Shown here piece after piece: positions 47,799-57,664 of a stretch of DNA of 64,000 nucleotides. Position numbers and translations under genes: made by a program. This DNA is from Vreelandella jeotgali Hwa (GTDB lineage Bacteria; Pseudomonadota; Gammaproteobacteria; Pseudomonadales; Halomonadaceae). Location: positions 310,001 to 374,000 of the forward strand of contig NZ_AMQY01000014.1 in NCBI RefSeq assembly GCF_000334215.1. Reading direction: 5' to 3'. The first letter of the stretch is position 1. Each line of letters begins with the position of its first letter. The notes beneath the pieces were generated by a model, which saw nothing but the letters and a program-made list of their open reading frames with translations, did not search any database and had not been told where the DNA came from.

Positions 47799-49099
47799 TT
47801 TACGGCAGCGAGCTGGGGGCGGCCACGGCAGCGGCAGCGCTGTCCTGGGTTGGCCACCGGGTAAGCTGGCTGCCCCACGCGTCGCAACCCTGGTCAACCT
47901 TGCGCCAGGCCGACTGGCTACGGCGTGAGCCCTGGCTGTTTGAGCAAATCCAGCAAAGTCTGGATAACGGCCATCTGTGCCTGCTGGATAGCCCCGACGC
48001 CACCGGCGGTGCCCTGGCCAGCGCCGACGCGCTCTGGTTGAGCCTGTCGCCGGATCAGCGCGGCGATGCCGCCGAGCTGCTGGAGCATCCGGCCATTCAG
48101 CGCTGTACGGGGCTGACACTGGTCAACAACTCGACGTTTCCCGTCGGCGAGACCGAACAGCTGGAGCAGCGGCTGGGTGCGGGGCACCAGTGCGTGGCGC
48201 TGCCCGATATGCTCGAGGAAGGCCGCGCATGGACGACGTTTACCCGGCCGTCGCGCTGGCTGCTGGGCTGCGACGATGACCGCAGTGAACGTCAGATACG
48301 CGAGATTCTGCGCGCCTTCAACCGCCGCAGCGAGGTGTTTCAGCGCATGCCGCGCCGGGCCGCCGAGCTCACCAAGCTGTCCATCAACGGTATGCTGGCC
48401 ACCCGCATCAGCTACATGAACGAAATTGCCGGTCTGGCCGATACCCTGGGCGTCGACGTGGAATACGTGCGTCAGGGCATGGGCGCGGATACCCGCATCG
48501 GGTTCGAATATCTGTACCCGGGCTGCGGGTTCGGCGGGCCGAATTTTTCCCGCGACCTGATGAGGCTGGCCGACGTGCAGTCATCCAGCGGCCGTACCTC
48601 CGCGCTGCTCGATCGGGTCATGGACATCAACGAGCAGAAAAAAGAGACGCTGTTTCGCAAACTCTGGACGCACTGCGACGGAAATCTCCAGGGGCGCACG
48701 GTGGCGATCTGGGGGCTGGCCTTCAAACCCGGCACGGCCCGTATCGACCACGCCCCGGTGCTTACGCTGCTCGAAGCGCTTTGGGCCCAGGGCGCCAGGG
48801 TGCAGGTCCATGATCCCGCGGCCGTTCCCGCGCTGCTCGAAGCGGTCGGTCCGCGGCCTGATCTGGTAACGTTCACCGGGGAGCCTTACGACGCCTGCGA
48901 GGGCGCCGACGTGCTGATGCTGGTGACCGAATGGAAAGCCTACTGGAACCCGGACTGGGCGTATCTGGCCCGGACCTTGCAGGACAGGCTGGTACTCGAC
49001 GGGCGCAATATTTATGATCCCGACTTTGTCGCGAGCTGCGGGCTTTACTATCGTGGCATCGGTCGTCGTGCTGATCCGTCATCTGCCTGCGCCGGGTAA
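47786..49099 (+). CDS. UDP-glucose 6-dehydrogenase-like protein lacking the catalytic cysteine
   Basis: The 437-residue protein has the full three-domain layout of nucleotide-sugar dehydrogenases: central KLSINGMLATRISYMNEIA with the conserved Lys197 and Asn201, and IWGLAFKPGT in the C-terminal domain. Key sites are altered. The N-terminal Rossmann glycine motif is YGSELGAAT instead of GxGxxG. The motif GGxCFPKD reads GGPNFSRD, so the thiol nucleophile of the family is Asn253. LPDML replaces NPEFL. Overlap with galU links it to UDP-glucose, but normal oxidation to UDP-glucuronate seems impossible. It could be a regulator, a subunit or an enzyme of changed chemistry. Confidence 0.85.
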   Translation: MRILIYGSELGAATAAAALSWVGHRVSWLPHASQPWSTLRQADWLRREPWLFEQIQQSLDNGHLCLLDSPDATGGALASADALWLSLSPDQRGDAAELLEHPAIQRCTGLTLVNNSTFPVGETEQLEQRLGAGHQCVALPDMLEEGRAWTTFTRPSRWLLGCDDDRSERQIREILRAFNRRSEVFQRMPRRAAELTKLSINGMLATRISYMNEIAGLADTLGVDVEYVRQGMGADTRIGFEYLYPGCGFGGPNFSRDLMRLADVQSSSGRTSALLDRVMDINEQKKETLFRKLWTHCDGNLQGRTVAIWGLAFKPGTARIDHAPVLTLLEALWAQGARVQVHDPAAVPALLEAVGPRPDLVTFTGEPYDACEGADVLMLVTEWKAYWNPDWAYLARTLQDRLVLDGRNIYDPDFVASCGLYYRGIGRRADPSSACAG

Positions 49100-49119
49100 C
49101 ACGGCCAGAGGGAGAGCTT

Positions 49120-49839
49120 ATGTCTGAATCCGCTGCAGCGTCGCGCATAGTGCCCGACGTTGATCAAAGCCTTGATGCACAGCGCCTGCGCCAGCCGGTC
49201 AAACCCCGGCTATGGCCGCTATGGCTGCTGATTCTGGCGTTGATGGTCGCCATCGCCGCGCTGGCGGCGGGATTCTGGCTGGAACGTGAACAGCTTCGCA
49301 GCGAGCTGGAGCGCGTGGGCGGCGAGATCTCCAACATGCACGCCCGTCTGGATTCGGGTGACAACGCTGTACAAGACAAGATAACCCTGGTACAAGCTCA
49401 GGTCAGTACGCTGTTTCAGGAACAGGAACAGCTCGCCATGCGCTTCAACGCTACCCGCGAGGAGCTCATGAGCATGATACCCGCCAGCGAAGACCGGGTA
49501 TCGGCAGAAGCCATCGACACGCTGCTGGAGCAGATCGAGGCGCAGCAACAGACCGCGAGCATGCGCGATGCCCGGCTGTCTGCGCTGAGCGCGTCGCTGG
49601 ACTCGCTGGAAGACACCGCCAAGACGCAGCACGCGGCGCTCGACGATGACGTCGCCCGGCTCGAAAAAAGCGTCGACCGGCGTGCCGACCGCGATACCGC
49701 AGCGAACGAAAAACGCTACGCCGCGCTGAGCCAAACGCTTGAGGCGCTGGCACGTAAAAACGCCAAACTGGACGACGATTTGCGCCAGCTGCGACAGGCA
49801 CAGCTGGCCCTCAGCGCGCAGCTGGAAATGCTGCGTTAA
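49120..49839 (+). CDS. Single-pass membrane coiled-coil protein of unknown function
   Basis: I do not recognise a family. The 239-residue protein has a short cytoplasmic N-terminus, one membrane helix (about 32-53, WPLWLLILALMVAIAALAAG) and a long charged helical domain that should form a periplasmic coiled coil, with heptad-like stretches from 57 to 239. The ATG follows GAGGGAGAGCTT. It lies 20 bp behind the Ugd-like gene and 33 bp before tamA, so an envelope role is plausible. Confidence 0.75.
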   Translation: MSESAAASRIVPDVDQSLDAQRLRQPVKPRLWPLWLLILALMVAIAALAAGFWLEREQLRSELERVGGEISNMHARLDSGDNAVQDKITLVQAQVSTLFQEQEQLAMRFNATREELMSMIPASEDRVSAEAIDTLLEQIEAQQQTASMRDARLSALSASLDSLEDTAKTQHAALDDDVARLEKSVDRRADRDTAANEKRYAALSQTLEALARKNAKLDDDLRQLRQAQLALSAQLEMLR

Positions 49840-49872
49840 CCGATACGCCCTCGACGGATCAGGATACACGCG

Positions 49873-51873
49873 ATGGACAACCACCACCGGGGACGCTATC
49901 AACCGGGAAGTCGCCCACGGATACCAGCCCCCATAACCGGAACACGCCGACATGCGTGCCTGGCCGCGCTGCCGCTGCTGGGCGCCGCCTCGCTGGCATG
50001 GGGGATTGACGTCTCGGTCGACGGCGTTGAAGACCGGGTCGAGGCCAATATCCAGGCCTACCTGGAAAACCTCGATGGCGCCGAATATACCGCGCCCCGC
50101 CTGAAAAACGAGGTCAAGAGCCGCGCCGGCGAGGCCATGCGCGTCTACGGCTATTACCGGCCCGATATCAGCGTCACGGTTACCATCGAAGACGCTGAAG
50201 ACGCTGAAGACGCTGAAGACGCTGAAAGCGAGGAAACCGACGCTGACGAGGGCGCGCAAACGGCAGACAAAAGCGTGGCCATCAGCGTCGAGCCCGGCGA
50301 ACGGGTGCATATCGAAACGCTCGACATTAGCCTGGCCGGCGACGCCCGCCAGGATGAGCCCTTTATCCAGGCGATCGAGGACTTTCCCCTGGAGGAGGGC
50401 GATCCGCTGCGCCATCCGCCCTGGGATTCGCTGCGGGGCAAGCTCTCCGGCTCGGCGCTGGAACGCGGCTACTTTGACTGGCGCTTTGACCGCAAGCGCA
50501 TGGAGGTGCGCCCCTATCAGCAGAGTGCGCGACTCTATCTGGCGTTTGACAGTGGCCAGCGCTACCGCTTCGGTGATGCCGTGATCAGCGGCAGTCATAT
50601 CCAACCGTCGCGGCTACAGGCCATGCGCCCCTTTGACAACGGTGAACCGTATCTGGCCCGCTCGGTCGCCGAATATAACCAGCGGCTGGCGGAAACCGGC
50701 TGGTTCCGCTCGGTGATGGTACGCCCGCGGCTTGACAGCGTTCAGCAGCTGATCCAGTCGTCGTCAGGCAGCCGCAACGGCTGGTGGCAGAGCGCTACTG
50801 GGCAAAATACGGACGCACCTCAAGAGAGCCGGGGCAAGGCCCCGCAGCTGGAACGCGAGGCGCTGCAAAGCACCATGCGCCTATACCGGCAGAACCACAC
50901 CCGGCTGCCCATTGATGTGGCCGTTAAACCGGCCGAGCGCCATCAGTTTGAAACCGGCGTCGGCTTTGCTACCGACGTGGGGCCGCGCATGCGCTTCAGC
51001 TGGGATCAGCCCTGGATCAATCGCTACGGCCACAGCCTGGACCACGACCTGTACGTGTCGGCTCCCGAGCAGCGCTTTTCGGGCACCTATACCGTGCCGC
51101 TGGAAGACCCGCTACGCGACAGCTATCGGCTGCAGTACGGCATCAAGAACCTTGACGACGGCGACACCCACTCGCTGGAGGGCACGGTCGAACTGGCGCG
51201 GCGCTGGAAATTCGACAACGACTGGGTGCAGTCGGTGTACGTGCGGACAACCTACGAAGATTTTACCCAGGGCGGGGAGAGCGACAAGGTCTTTATCTAC
51301 TACCCGGGCATCCAGTGGACGCGTACCCGCACCCGGCAGCAGCGCTTTCCCGTCTGGGGAGACCGCCAGCAGCTGTCGCTGGAATACTCGGATACCGCCT
51401 GGGGGTCGGACGCGTCGTTTTTCCGCCTGACCGGCGATACCCAGTGGATCCGTACCCTGGGCGAGAAAAACCGCTTCGTCGGGGGGATCAGTGTGGGCGC
51501 CATCAGCACCGATGACTTCGACACGATTCCGCCATCGCTGCGCTTTTTCGCCGGCGGCGACAACAGCGTGCGCGGCTACTCCTACGAAAGCCTGGCGCCG
51601 CGCAACGACGACGGCAAGCTGCGGGGCGGCCAGCAGATGCTCACCGCAACCGCCGAGTATCAGCGCAACGTCACCGGCAACTGGTGGGGCGCGGCCTTTG
51701 TGGATACCGGCGATGCCTTTGACAGCTGGGGGCCCGATGAGCTGAACACCGGCGCCGGGCTGGGCGTACGCTGGGTGTCGCCGGTGGGTCCCATTCGCCT
51801 CGACGTGGCGCACCCGTTCGACGATGACGACGACGATTGGCGGCTGCACTTTTCCATCGGTCCCGAATTCTAG
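49873..51873 (+). CDS. tamA: TamA, Omp85-family outer-membrane translocation/assembly protein
   Basis: TamA pairs with TamB in outer-membrane homeostasis, now linked to phospholipid transport and autotransporter assembly. The 666-residue precursor has a long N-region before the signal core (LAALPLLGAASLAWG), POTRA domains up to about residue 300, and a 16-strand barrel with the Omp85 signature NSVRGYSYESLAPR and a C-terminal aromatic GPEF. POTRA 1 contains an acidic insertion made by a 9-bp repeat. It precedes tamB by nine bases. Confidence 0.94.
   Translation: MDNHHRGRYQPGSRPRIPAPITGTRRHACLAALPLLGAASLAWGIDVSVDGVEDRVEANIQAYLENLDGAEYTAPRLKNEVKSRAGEAMRVYGYYRPDISVTVTIEDAEDAEDAEDAESEETDADEGAQTADKSVAISVEPGERVHIETLDISLAGDARQDEPFIQAIEDFPLEEGDPLRHPPWDSLRGKLSGSALERGYFDWRFDRKRMEVRPYQQSARLYLAFDSGQRYRFGDAVISGSHIQPSRLQAMRPFDNGEPYLARSVAEYNQRLAETGWFRSVMVRPRLDSVQQLIQSSSGSRNGWWQSATGQNTDAPQESRGKAPQLEREALQSTMRLYRQNHTRLPIDVAVKPAERHQFETGVGFATDVGPRMRFSWDQPWINRYGHSLDHDLYVSAPEQRFSGTYTVPLEDPLRDSYRLQYGIKNLDDGDTHSLEGTVELARRWKFDNDWVQSVYVRTTYEDFTQGGESDKVFIYYPGIQWTRTRTRQQRFPVWGDRQQLSLEYSDTAWGSDASFFRLTGDTQWIRTLGEKNRFVGGISVGAISTDDFDTIPPSLRFFAGGDNSVRGYSYESLAPRNDDGKLRGGQQMLTATAEYQRNVTGNWWGAAFVDTGDAFDSWGPDELNTGAGLGVRWVSPVGPIRLDVAHPFDDDDDDWRLHFSIGPEF
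50191..50226 (+). repeat. In-frame 9-bp repeat in tamA, four perfect copies
   Basis: GACGCTGAA is repeated four times without a mismatch and encodes an Asp-Ala-Glu repeat between POTRA strands. It is a slippage-prone coding minisatellite that keeps frame. Confidence 0.97.
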
Positions 51874-51882
51874 GAGACGCCC

Positions 51883-54800
51883 GTGCCCAACACTCGACCC
51901 ACGCCGTCCGGACGCCGCCGGATGAGCGGCCGGCAGCGGCTCGGCGGCTTGACCTGGGCCGTATTGCGCCTGCTGTTCTGGCTGCCGCTGTGGTTGCTGG
52001 CCCTGATCATGCTGGTACTGGGGCTTGCACTGGCGCCTTTCGGTACCGGCTTTCTGCTGTCCCAGGCGGAAAAACATGATCTCGTCAGCGTGGAGCAGCA
52101 TTCGGGCGGCCTGCTGGATGATTTCCATCTCCAGGGGCTGGCGGTGAATGTGCCGGGCATCCAGGCTCGCATCGGCGAGTTCGAGCTGGCCTGGGCGGAC
52201 GACTGCCTGCTGTCCGGCAAACTCTGCGTGGACAAGCTCACGCTGGCGGACGCCGATATTCGTCTGTCACCGTCCGGCGAGCCGGCAGACTCCCCGCCGG
52301 AGCCGGAAGATGCCGACGCTTCAGGCGGCAACATCACGCTGCCGTTTCCCGTGGCGCTGCGCGAGCTGCGGCTGGATAACGTCAGCCTCCAGCTGGGCGA
52401 CGGCACCCGGCTGAGCTGGGCGCACTTTTCCACCGCCGTTAACGCCGCTGATAGCCGCGTAACCGTTGAGCCCACGCAGCTGGATCAGCCGCGCCTGTAT
52501 TTACCCCCCAGCCCCGGCGTGCGCCTCACCCAGGATCTGGAGACGCCGCTGTTCGCCGAGGGGATCGATGCCGCCATTGCCCTGCATGCGCCTGAGCCCG
52601 AAGAGCCGGATACGCAGGCGGAAGACCCCGTGCCTCTGGATGAGCAGCTGGCGGCCCGCGAGCCGGTGGAGCTTCCGACAATCCGGCTGCCGCTCAACGT
52701 CAAGCTGAAATCGCTGGCCGTCAACGATTTCGTCCTTAGCGGGGCGGCAAGCTATACGGTCAACAAACTGCGATTGGGGCTCGAAGGCAAGGCGGATCGC
52801 GTCACCCTGACGCAGTTCAACCTGGTGACCCCGGATGCCAGCGCGCGGCTGGATGCCGATACCACTTTGAGCCAGGCCTGGCCGCTATCGGCCAACCTGA
52901 AAGTGGTGCTGTTTCTGCCCGAGCTGATGCCCGAACTCAGTGGCGAGGAGCTCACCCTGGCGCTGTCCGGCGCGGCCGATGATCTCCACGCCGAGCTCAA
53001 CGCCAGCGGAGCGGTCGACGCCCGATTAACCGCCAGCGCCAATCTGCTGGCCCCGACGCTGCCGTTCAAACTGCGCCTGCAAAGCGACGCCCTGCAGTGG
53101 CCGCTGCCGCCGGGGGATGCCGTCGCACTGGCCGAAAGCACCGCGGTCAATGCCGATGCCGCTACGCGCGTCGCGTCGCCGGAAGAGCGCCAGCCTGCAG
53201 CTGAGCCGGCGACAGCCGCAGCGCCCGCTGAAACGGCGGCGTACCGGCTACGCTCGCTGGATCTCGAAGCCGGCGGCGATCTCGAAGGCTACGAGGCACG
53301 GCTGGACTTCCAGGCGCAAGGGCCGACGCTTCCCGCTACCCGCGTTTCGCTGACCGGCAGCGGCGATATTACCCACTTTGCGTGGCAGCCGTTGTCGGTC
53401 AGCAGCGGTGACGGCCAGTTGTCCAGCCAGGGCCGGGTACAATGGCAGGCGCCGTTCCAGGCCGGGGCAACCCTGACGCTCGATGACATCGATCCCGGGC
53501 GTTTTGTCGAGTCGCTGGAAGGCCGGCTCAACGGCAACGCCGAGTTCAATCTGCGCCAGCTGGATGACCAGTGGGCCGTTCAAGTGCCCGGCGTGGAGCT
53601 CAGCGGCGAGCTTCAGGGCTATCCGCTATCGCTGGACGCCGCACTTGACGCCGACAGCAACCTCAACCTCGACATCAACCGGCTGGCCTTCGCTCAGGGC
53701 AACAATCGGCTGACCGCGAGCGGCCACGTCAGCGAGGACGCTATTGACCTGGACGCCGATATCGACCTGCGCGAGCTGGGCAGCATCGCCCCGCAGCTGA
53801 GCGGCAACCTCACCGGCGATATCCAGGCTCGCGGGCGTTTTCAGGCGCCCCGGCTTCAGGCCGAGCTCAATGGCGACGGCCTGGATGTTGCCGGCAATAC
53901 GCTGAGCAAGCTGCGCCTGGACGCCGACGTAAGCGGCATTGACGATCCGGCTCTGGATGTCGGCCTCGAGCTCTCCGGGATTGAAGCCGGCGGCCAGTCG
54001 CTGGATAGCGTCACTCTGGATCTCGACGGCAAGCTTTCACAGCACCGGCTGACCCTCGAAGCCGACGGCGAGGCGGACAACGATACGCTGACGCGGGCCA
54101 ACCTGGCACTGGATGGCGGCCTGCATCAGAAACAAAAACGCTACGACGCCACGCTTTCACCGCTGGAAGTCGATAGCGGCGCCGGCGATATTCGCCTGGC
54201 ATCGCCGCTGGATATTCGCTATCGGCTGGATGCCGGTGAACTCGCGCTGACGCCTTTTTGCCTGCGCCGGGAGCAGGGCGGCGCCCTGTGCGCCGACCAG
54301 GCGGTCAAGGCGTCGGCGCAGCAGGGCGAAGCGGCCCTGGCGCTGCGCGAGGTCCCCATGGAAGCCGTCGAGCCGTTTCTCCCCGAGGGCTGGAAGCTCG
54401 AGGGAGATACCACGGCCGATCTCGCGGCGTCCTGGTCCGAAGGCGGCGACAGCTGGCAGGCCGAAGGCGACGTCAACAGCAATCTCAACGTGACGGCACT
54501 CAACAACTTTGGCCAGCCGGTCGCGCTGCCGCCGATCAGCCTCGAGGCAAAGCTCGGCGCCGATCCCCGTCGCGCCGATGCCGATGTAACACTGGCGCTG
54601 GACGACGCCGGCGATGCAACGCTTAACGTCGCCGTGGACGACCCGCTGGATACCGGCACCCTGGACGGCAATCTGGCCATCAACGATATCGCACTGGCGC
54701 CGTACAAGCCGCTGGTAGTGGGCATGTCCGACCTTGCCGGGCGTCTGGAGGGCGATGTGAACCTCGCCGGCTCAACGCAAAAGCCCGACCTGAACGGCAA

Positions 54801-56022
54801 TATCGCGCTGAACGACCTGAACCTGGCCGGGCCGGATATTCCCGTAACGGTGCCCGACGGCCAGGTCGAGGTGTCATTCAACGGTGAACGCGGCCGCATC
54901 GACGGCTTTGTCGAGGCCGAGCGCGGCCGCCTGGCGATCAGCGGCGATGCCGCCTGGCCCGCCGACGCCGACTGGCGGGCCGATGTGGATCTCGACGCCG
55001 AATCGCCGCTGCTGGTCACGCTGCCCGCCTTCGGGCGTCTGGAAGCCGCGCCGGATATCCGCGTGCGAGCCAATCCCGAACGGCTGAAGGTCCGGGGTAA
55101 GGTGGACGTGCCCTGGGCGCGGCTGGAAGTGGGCGATATTCCCAAATCGGCCACGTCGCCCAGCGCGGATGAAGTTATCATTACCGAGCAGGATGACCGC
55201 GAGGCCGAGCGCCGTGAACGCCAGCAGGCCGCCGCCGATACGCCCAGCGCCGCCGACGAGCTCGAAAGCGGCGGCATGGCCATGGATGTGCGTATCAGCA
55301 TCAACCTGGGCCGTGACATGCAGCTCGACGCCTATGGCCTGACTTCGGGGCTGGGCGGCTCGCTGGATGTCCGTCAGAACAGCGGCGGGCTGCAGCTGTT
55401 CGGTGATGTCAACCTGGAAGACGGGCGCTTTCAGGCTTTCGGTCAGGACCTGGTAATCCGCCGCGGCAAGATCTACTTCAGCGGGCCGCCGGGGCTGCCG
55501 GCGCTGGACTTCGAGGCGATTCGCAATCCCGAAGTGACCGAGGATGATGTGATTGCCGGCGTCAGGGTGACCGGCATTGCCGCCGAGCCGGATATCGCGA
55601 TTTTCTCCGAGCCGGCCATGGACGAAACCCGGTCGCTGTCGTACCTGCTGCGCGGACGGGCGCCGGACGCTTCGGGAGACGGCGTCGACAGCGCCCTGAC
55701 CACCGCACTGATCGGCATGTCGCTGGGGCGTGCCGGCGGCGCCGTGGGTTCGGTGGGCGAAGCCTTCGGCATCGACAATCTCACCCTGGATACTGCCGGC
55801 TCCGGTGACGATAGCCAGGTCGCTGTCAGCGGGCAGATCAACGACAAGCTCAAGGTCAGCTACGGCGTGGGGATTTTCTCGCCCATCGCCGAGCTGACGC
55901 TGCGCTACACGCTGCTGCGGGATCTGTACCTCCAGGCCGTATCGGGCGCCAATCAGGCCGTGGATTTGATTTACCAATTCAGCCGCGACGGCAACCCGGC
56001 CATACTCGACCCCGGAGATTGA
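51883..56022 (+). CDS. tamB: TamB, inner-membrane anchored bridge protein
   Basis: The 1,379-residue AsmA-like protein has one N-terminal membrane helix (about 28-55), a very long region of beta-strand repeats expected to form a lipid-conducting groove, and the conserved C-terminal TamB domain ([53 protein letters not shown]). It is about 120 residues longer than E. coli TamB, with acidic and Pro-rich insertions near 130 and 430. The start codon is GTG after TAGGAGACGCCC, which includes the tamA stop. Confidence 0.95.
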   Translation: MPNTRPTPSGRRRMSGRQRLGGLTWAVLRLLFWLPLWLLALIMLVLGLALAPFGTGFLLSQAEKHDLVSVEQHSGGLLDDFHLQGLAVNVPGIQARIGEFELAWADDCLLSGKLCVDKLTLADADIRLSPSGEPADSPPEPEDADASGGNITLPFPVALRELRLDNVSLQLGDGTRLSWAHFSTAVNAADSRVTVEPTQLDQPRLYLPPSPGVRLTQDLETPLFAEGIDAAIALHAPEPEEPDTQAEDPVPLDEQLAAREPVELPTIRLPLNVKLKSLAVNDFVLSGAASYTVNKLRLGLEGKADRVTLTQFNLVTPDASARLDADTTLSQAWPLSANLKVVLFLPELMPELSGEELTLALSGAADDLHAELNASGAVDARLTASANLLAPTLPFKLRLQSDALQWPLPPGDAVALAESTAVNADAATRVASPEERQPAAEPATAAAPAETAAYRLRSLDLEAGGDLEGYEARLDFQAQGPTLPATRVSLTGSGDITHFAWQPLSVSSGDGQLSSQGRVQWQAPFQAGATLTLDDIDPGRFVESLEGRLNGNAEFNLRQLDDQWAVQVPGVELSGELQGYPLSLDAALDADSNLNLDINRLAFAQGNNRLTASGHVSEDAIDLDADIDLRELGSIAPQLSGNLTGDIQARGRFQAPRLQAELNGDGLDVAGNTLSKLRLDADVSGIDDPALDVGLELSGIEAGGQSLDSVTLDLDGKLSQHRLTLEADGEADNDTLTRANLALDGGLHQKQKRYDATLSPLEVDSGAGDIRLASPLDIRYRLDAGELALTPFCLRREQGGALCADQAVKASAQQGEAALALREVPMEAVEPFLPEGWKLEGDTTADLAASWSEGGDSWQAEGDVNSNLNVTALNNFGQPVALPPISLEAKLGADPRRADADVTLALDDAGDATLNVAVDDPLDTGTLDGNLAINDIALAPYKPLVVGMSDLAGRLEGDVNLAGSTQKPDLNGNIALNDLNLAGPDIPVTVPDGQVEVSFNGERGRIDGFVEAERGRLAISGDAAWPADADWRADVDLDAESPLLVTLPAFGRLEAAPDIRVRANPERLKVRGKVDVPWARLEVGDIPKSATSPSADEVIITEQDDREAERRERQQAAADTPSAADELESGGMAMDVRISINLGRDMQLDAYGLTSGLGGSLDVRQNSGGLQLFGDVNLEDGRFQAFGQDLVIRRGKIYFSGPPGLPALDFEAIRNPEVTEDDVIAGVRVTGIAAEPDIAIFSEPAMDETRSLSYLLRGRAPDASGDGVDSALTTALIGMSLGRAGGAVGSVGEAFGIDNLTLDTAGSGDDSQVAVSGQINDKLKVSYGVGIFSPIAELTLRYTLLRDLYLQAVSGANQAVDLIYQFSRDGNPAILDPGD

Positions 56023-56047
56023 GGCTTGCAGCCGTTACCCTCGACAA

Positions 56048-56104
56048 GTTGCCATACCCGAATCAGGTTCTTATACCTGAACCAGGTTGCCATATCGGAA
56101 CAAA
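56048..56104 (+). repeat. 19-bp tandem repeat, three units, abutting the msrA ribosome binding site
   Basis: Units at 56048, 56067 and 56086 follow GTTGCCATACCYGAAYCAG in strict 19-bp register; the last runs straight into AAAGGAG. Confidence 0.9.
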
Positions 56105-56114
56105 GGAGAGCGTT

Positions 56115-56726
56115 ATGACACTCTTTGCCGGCGCACTCAGGGGCCGCGATGCCCCCATCAGCACCAGCGCCACACACCGGGTCAGCGGTGCCTCGCTGCA
56201 CCCGCCGTTTCCCGAGGGGCATGCGGTCATCGTGCTGGGGATGGGCTGCTTCTGGGGCGTGGAACAGCTATTCTGGCAGCTTCCCGGCGTCTACGTGACG
56301 GCCGCCGGCTATGCCGGCGGTGACACGCCCAACCCCACTTACGAGGAAACCTGCACCGGACGTACCGGCCATGCCGAAGTGGTACAGGTTGTCTACGATC
56401 CGACGACCGTTGACGTCGAGGCGCTGCTGCGGATTTTCTGGGAAAACCACGACCCGACCCAGGGCAACCGCCAGGGCAACGATATCGGCCCGCAATATCG
56501 CTCGCTGATATTGACGACCACCGGCGCCCAGCGCCAGGCGGCCGAACAGAGCGCCACGGCGTTTCAGGCCTCGCTGACGCAGGCCGGGCGCGGTGACATT
56601 ACCACCGAGATTCGCCCGCTGGAGCAGTTTTACTACGCCGAGGGTTACCACCAGCAATATCTGGCGCAAAACCCCGACGGCTATTGCGGCCTCAAGGGCA
56701 CCGGCGTCAGCTGCCCCGCGGGCTAG
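56115..56726 (+). CDS. msrA: Peptide methionine sulfoxide reductase A
   Basis: MsrA reduces methionine-S-sulfoxide. The 203-residue enzyme has the catalytic GMGCFWGVE (Cys45), [14 protein letters not shown] and a C-terminal resolving Cys region ([12 protein letters not shown]). The family core is preceded by about 35 residues, as in E. coli. I place the start at the ATG after AAAGGAGAGCGTT. It is 92 bp behind tamB. Confidence 0.95.
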   Translation: MTLFAGALRGRDAPISTSATHRVSGASLHPPFPEGHAVIVLGMGCFWGVEQLFWQLPGVYVTAAGYAGGDTPNPTYEETCTGRTGHAEVVQVVYDPTTVDVEALLRIFWENHDPTQGNRQGNDIGPQYRSLILTTTGAQRQAAEQSATAFQASLTQAGRGDITTEIRPLEQFYYAEGYHQQYLAQNPDGYCGLKGTGVSCPAG

Positions 56727-56741
56727 AAGGCGGCGGTCCGG

Positions 56742-57389
56742 TCAGTCGCCGGGCGTCAGGCGGTCAATGCGGTAAAGGGTTTCCACCTGGTCGAGCCCCG
56801 AAACGGTGCAGTCGAGGTTTTTCACCAGGCCATCGCCAAGCCCGTAGACCCAGCCGTGCACGGCGACATCCTGGCCGCGCTGCCAGGCGCGCTGGAGAAT
56901 CTTGGTGCGGCACAGGCTCTTGACCTGGGCCTTGACGTTGAGCTCGCACATGCGATCGATCTGTTCGTTGATCGGCAGGTGATCCAGCGAGCTGCGGTGC
57001 AGGTTGTACAGCTCGCGCACCGAGTGCAGCCAGAAATCCACCACGCCACATTCACCGCCCTCGATGGCCGCGCCGATACCGCCGCAGCCGTAGTGCCCGA
57101 CCACGAGGATATGCTTGACCCTGAGCACGTCCACGGCAAATTGCACCACGGACAGGGCGTTCATGTCGGTGTGGTTGAGCAGGTTGGCCACGTTGCGGTG
57201 AACGAAGACTTCCCCCGGCGGCAGGGCGATAATCTGGTTGGCCGGAACGCGGCTGTCCGAACAGCCGATCCACATATAGTCGGGGTTTTGCTGACGCGAC
57301 AGGCGGGCAAAGTAGTCGGGGTCTTCCTCACGAATTTGCTCGGCCCATTGACGATTGTTTTCCAGCAGATGATTCAGCGAGTCAGGCAT
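56742..57389 (-). CDS. can: Beta-class carbonic anhydrase
   Basis: The enzyme hydrates CO2 to bicarbonate for carboxylations. The 215-residue protein has the zinc ligands Cys43 (with Asp45 in CSDSRVP), His99 and Cys102 (GHYGCGG). Its length and sequence ([16 protein letters not shown]) match E. coli Can rather than CynT. It is convergent with msrA. Confidence 0.95.
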   Translation of the reverse strand: MPDSLNHLLENNRQWAEQIREEDPDYFARLSRQQNPDYMWIGCSDSRVPANQIIALPPGEVFVHRNVANLLNHTDMNALSVVQFAVDVLRVKHILVVGHYGCGGIGAAIEGGECGVVDFWLHSVRELYNLHRSSLDHLPINEQIDRMCELNVKAQVKSLCRTKILQRAWQRGQDVAVHGWVYGLGDGLVKNLDCTVSGLDQVETLYRIDRLTPGD

Positions 57390-57431
57390 GGGTCTCTCGG
57401 TTGGTAAGCGGTGGCAAGACAGGGTGAATAA

Positions 57432-57488
57432 GGGTTACAGGAAAAAGGATTACAGGAAAAAAGATTACAGGAAAGGGTTACAGGAAAA
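57432..57488. repeat. 12-16-bp tandem repeat, four units, between can and gor
   Basis: GGGTTACAGGAAAAA, GGATTACAGGAAAAAA, GATTACAGGAAA and GGGTTACAGGAAAA follow each other; length differences lie in A-runs. A looser GTTGAAA pattern continues for about 30 bases. It lies 42 bp upstream of can and about 180 bp upstream of gor. Confidence 0.9.
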
Positions 57489-57664
57489 GTTGAAAGAGAG
57501 CTGAAAAAAGAAGGTTGAAAAACGCCGGCCAAGGCCGAAACAACCCGGTCAGGATCGGCCTTCAGCGCTTTTCCCGGCGCGCCAATGCCCCGGGTTAAAT
57601 CGCGTGACGCCAGTCACGGGCGCTGCTGGCGTAACGGCCGAGGCACATTGCACAGGAGCATATA

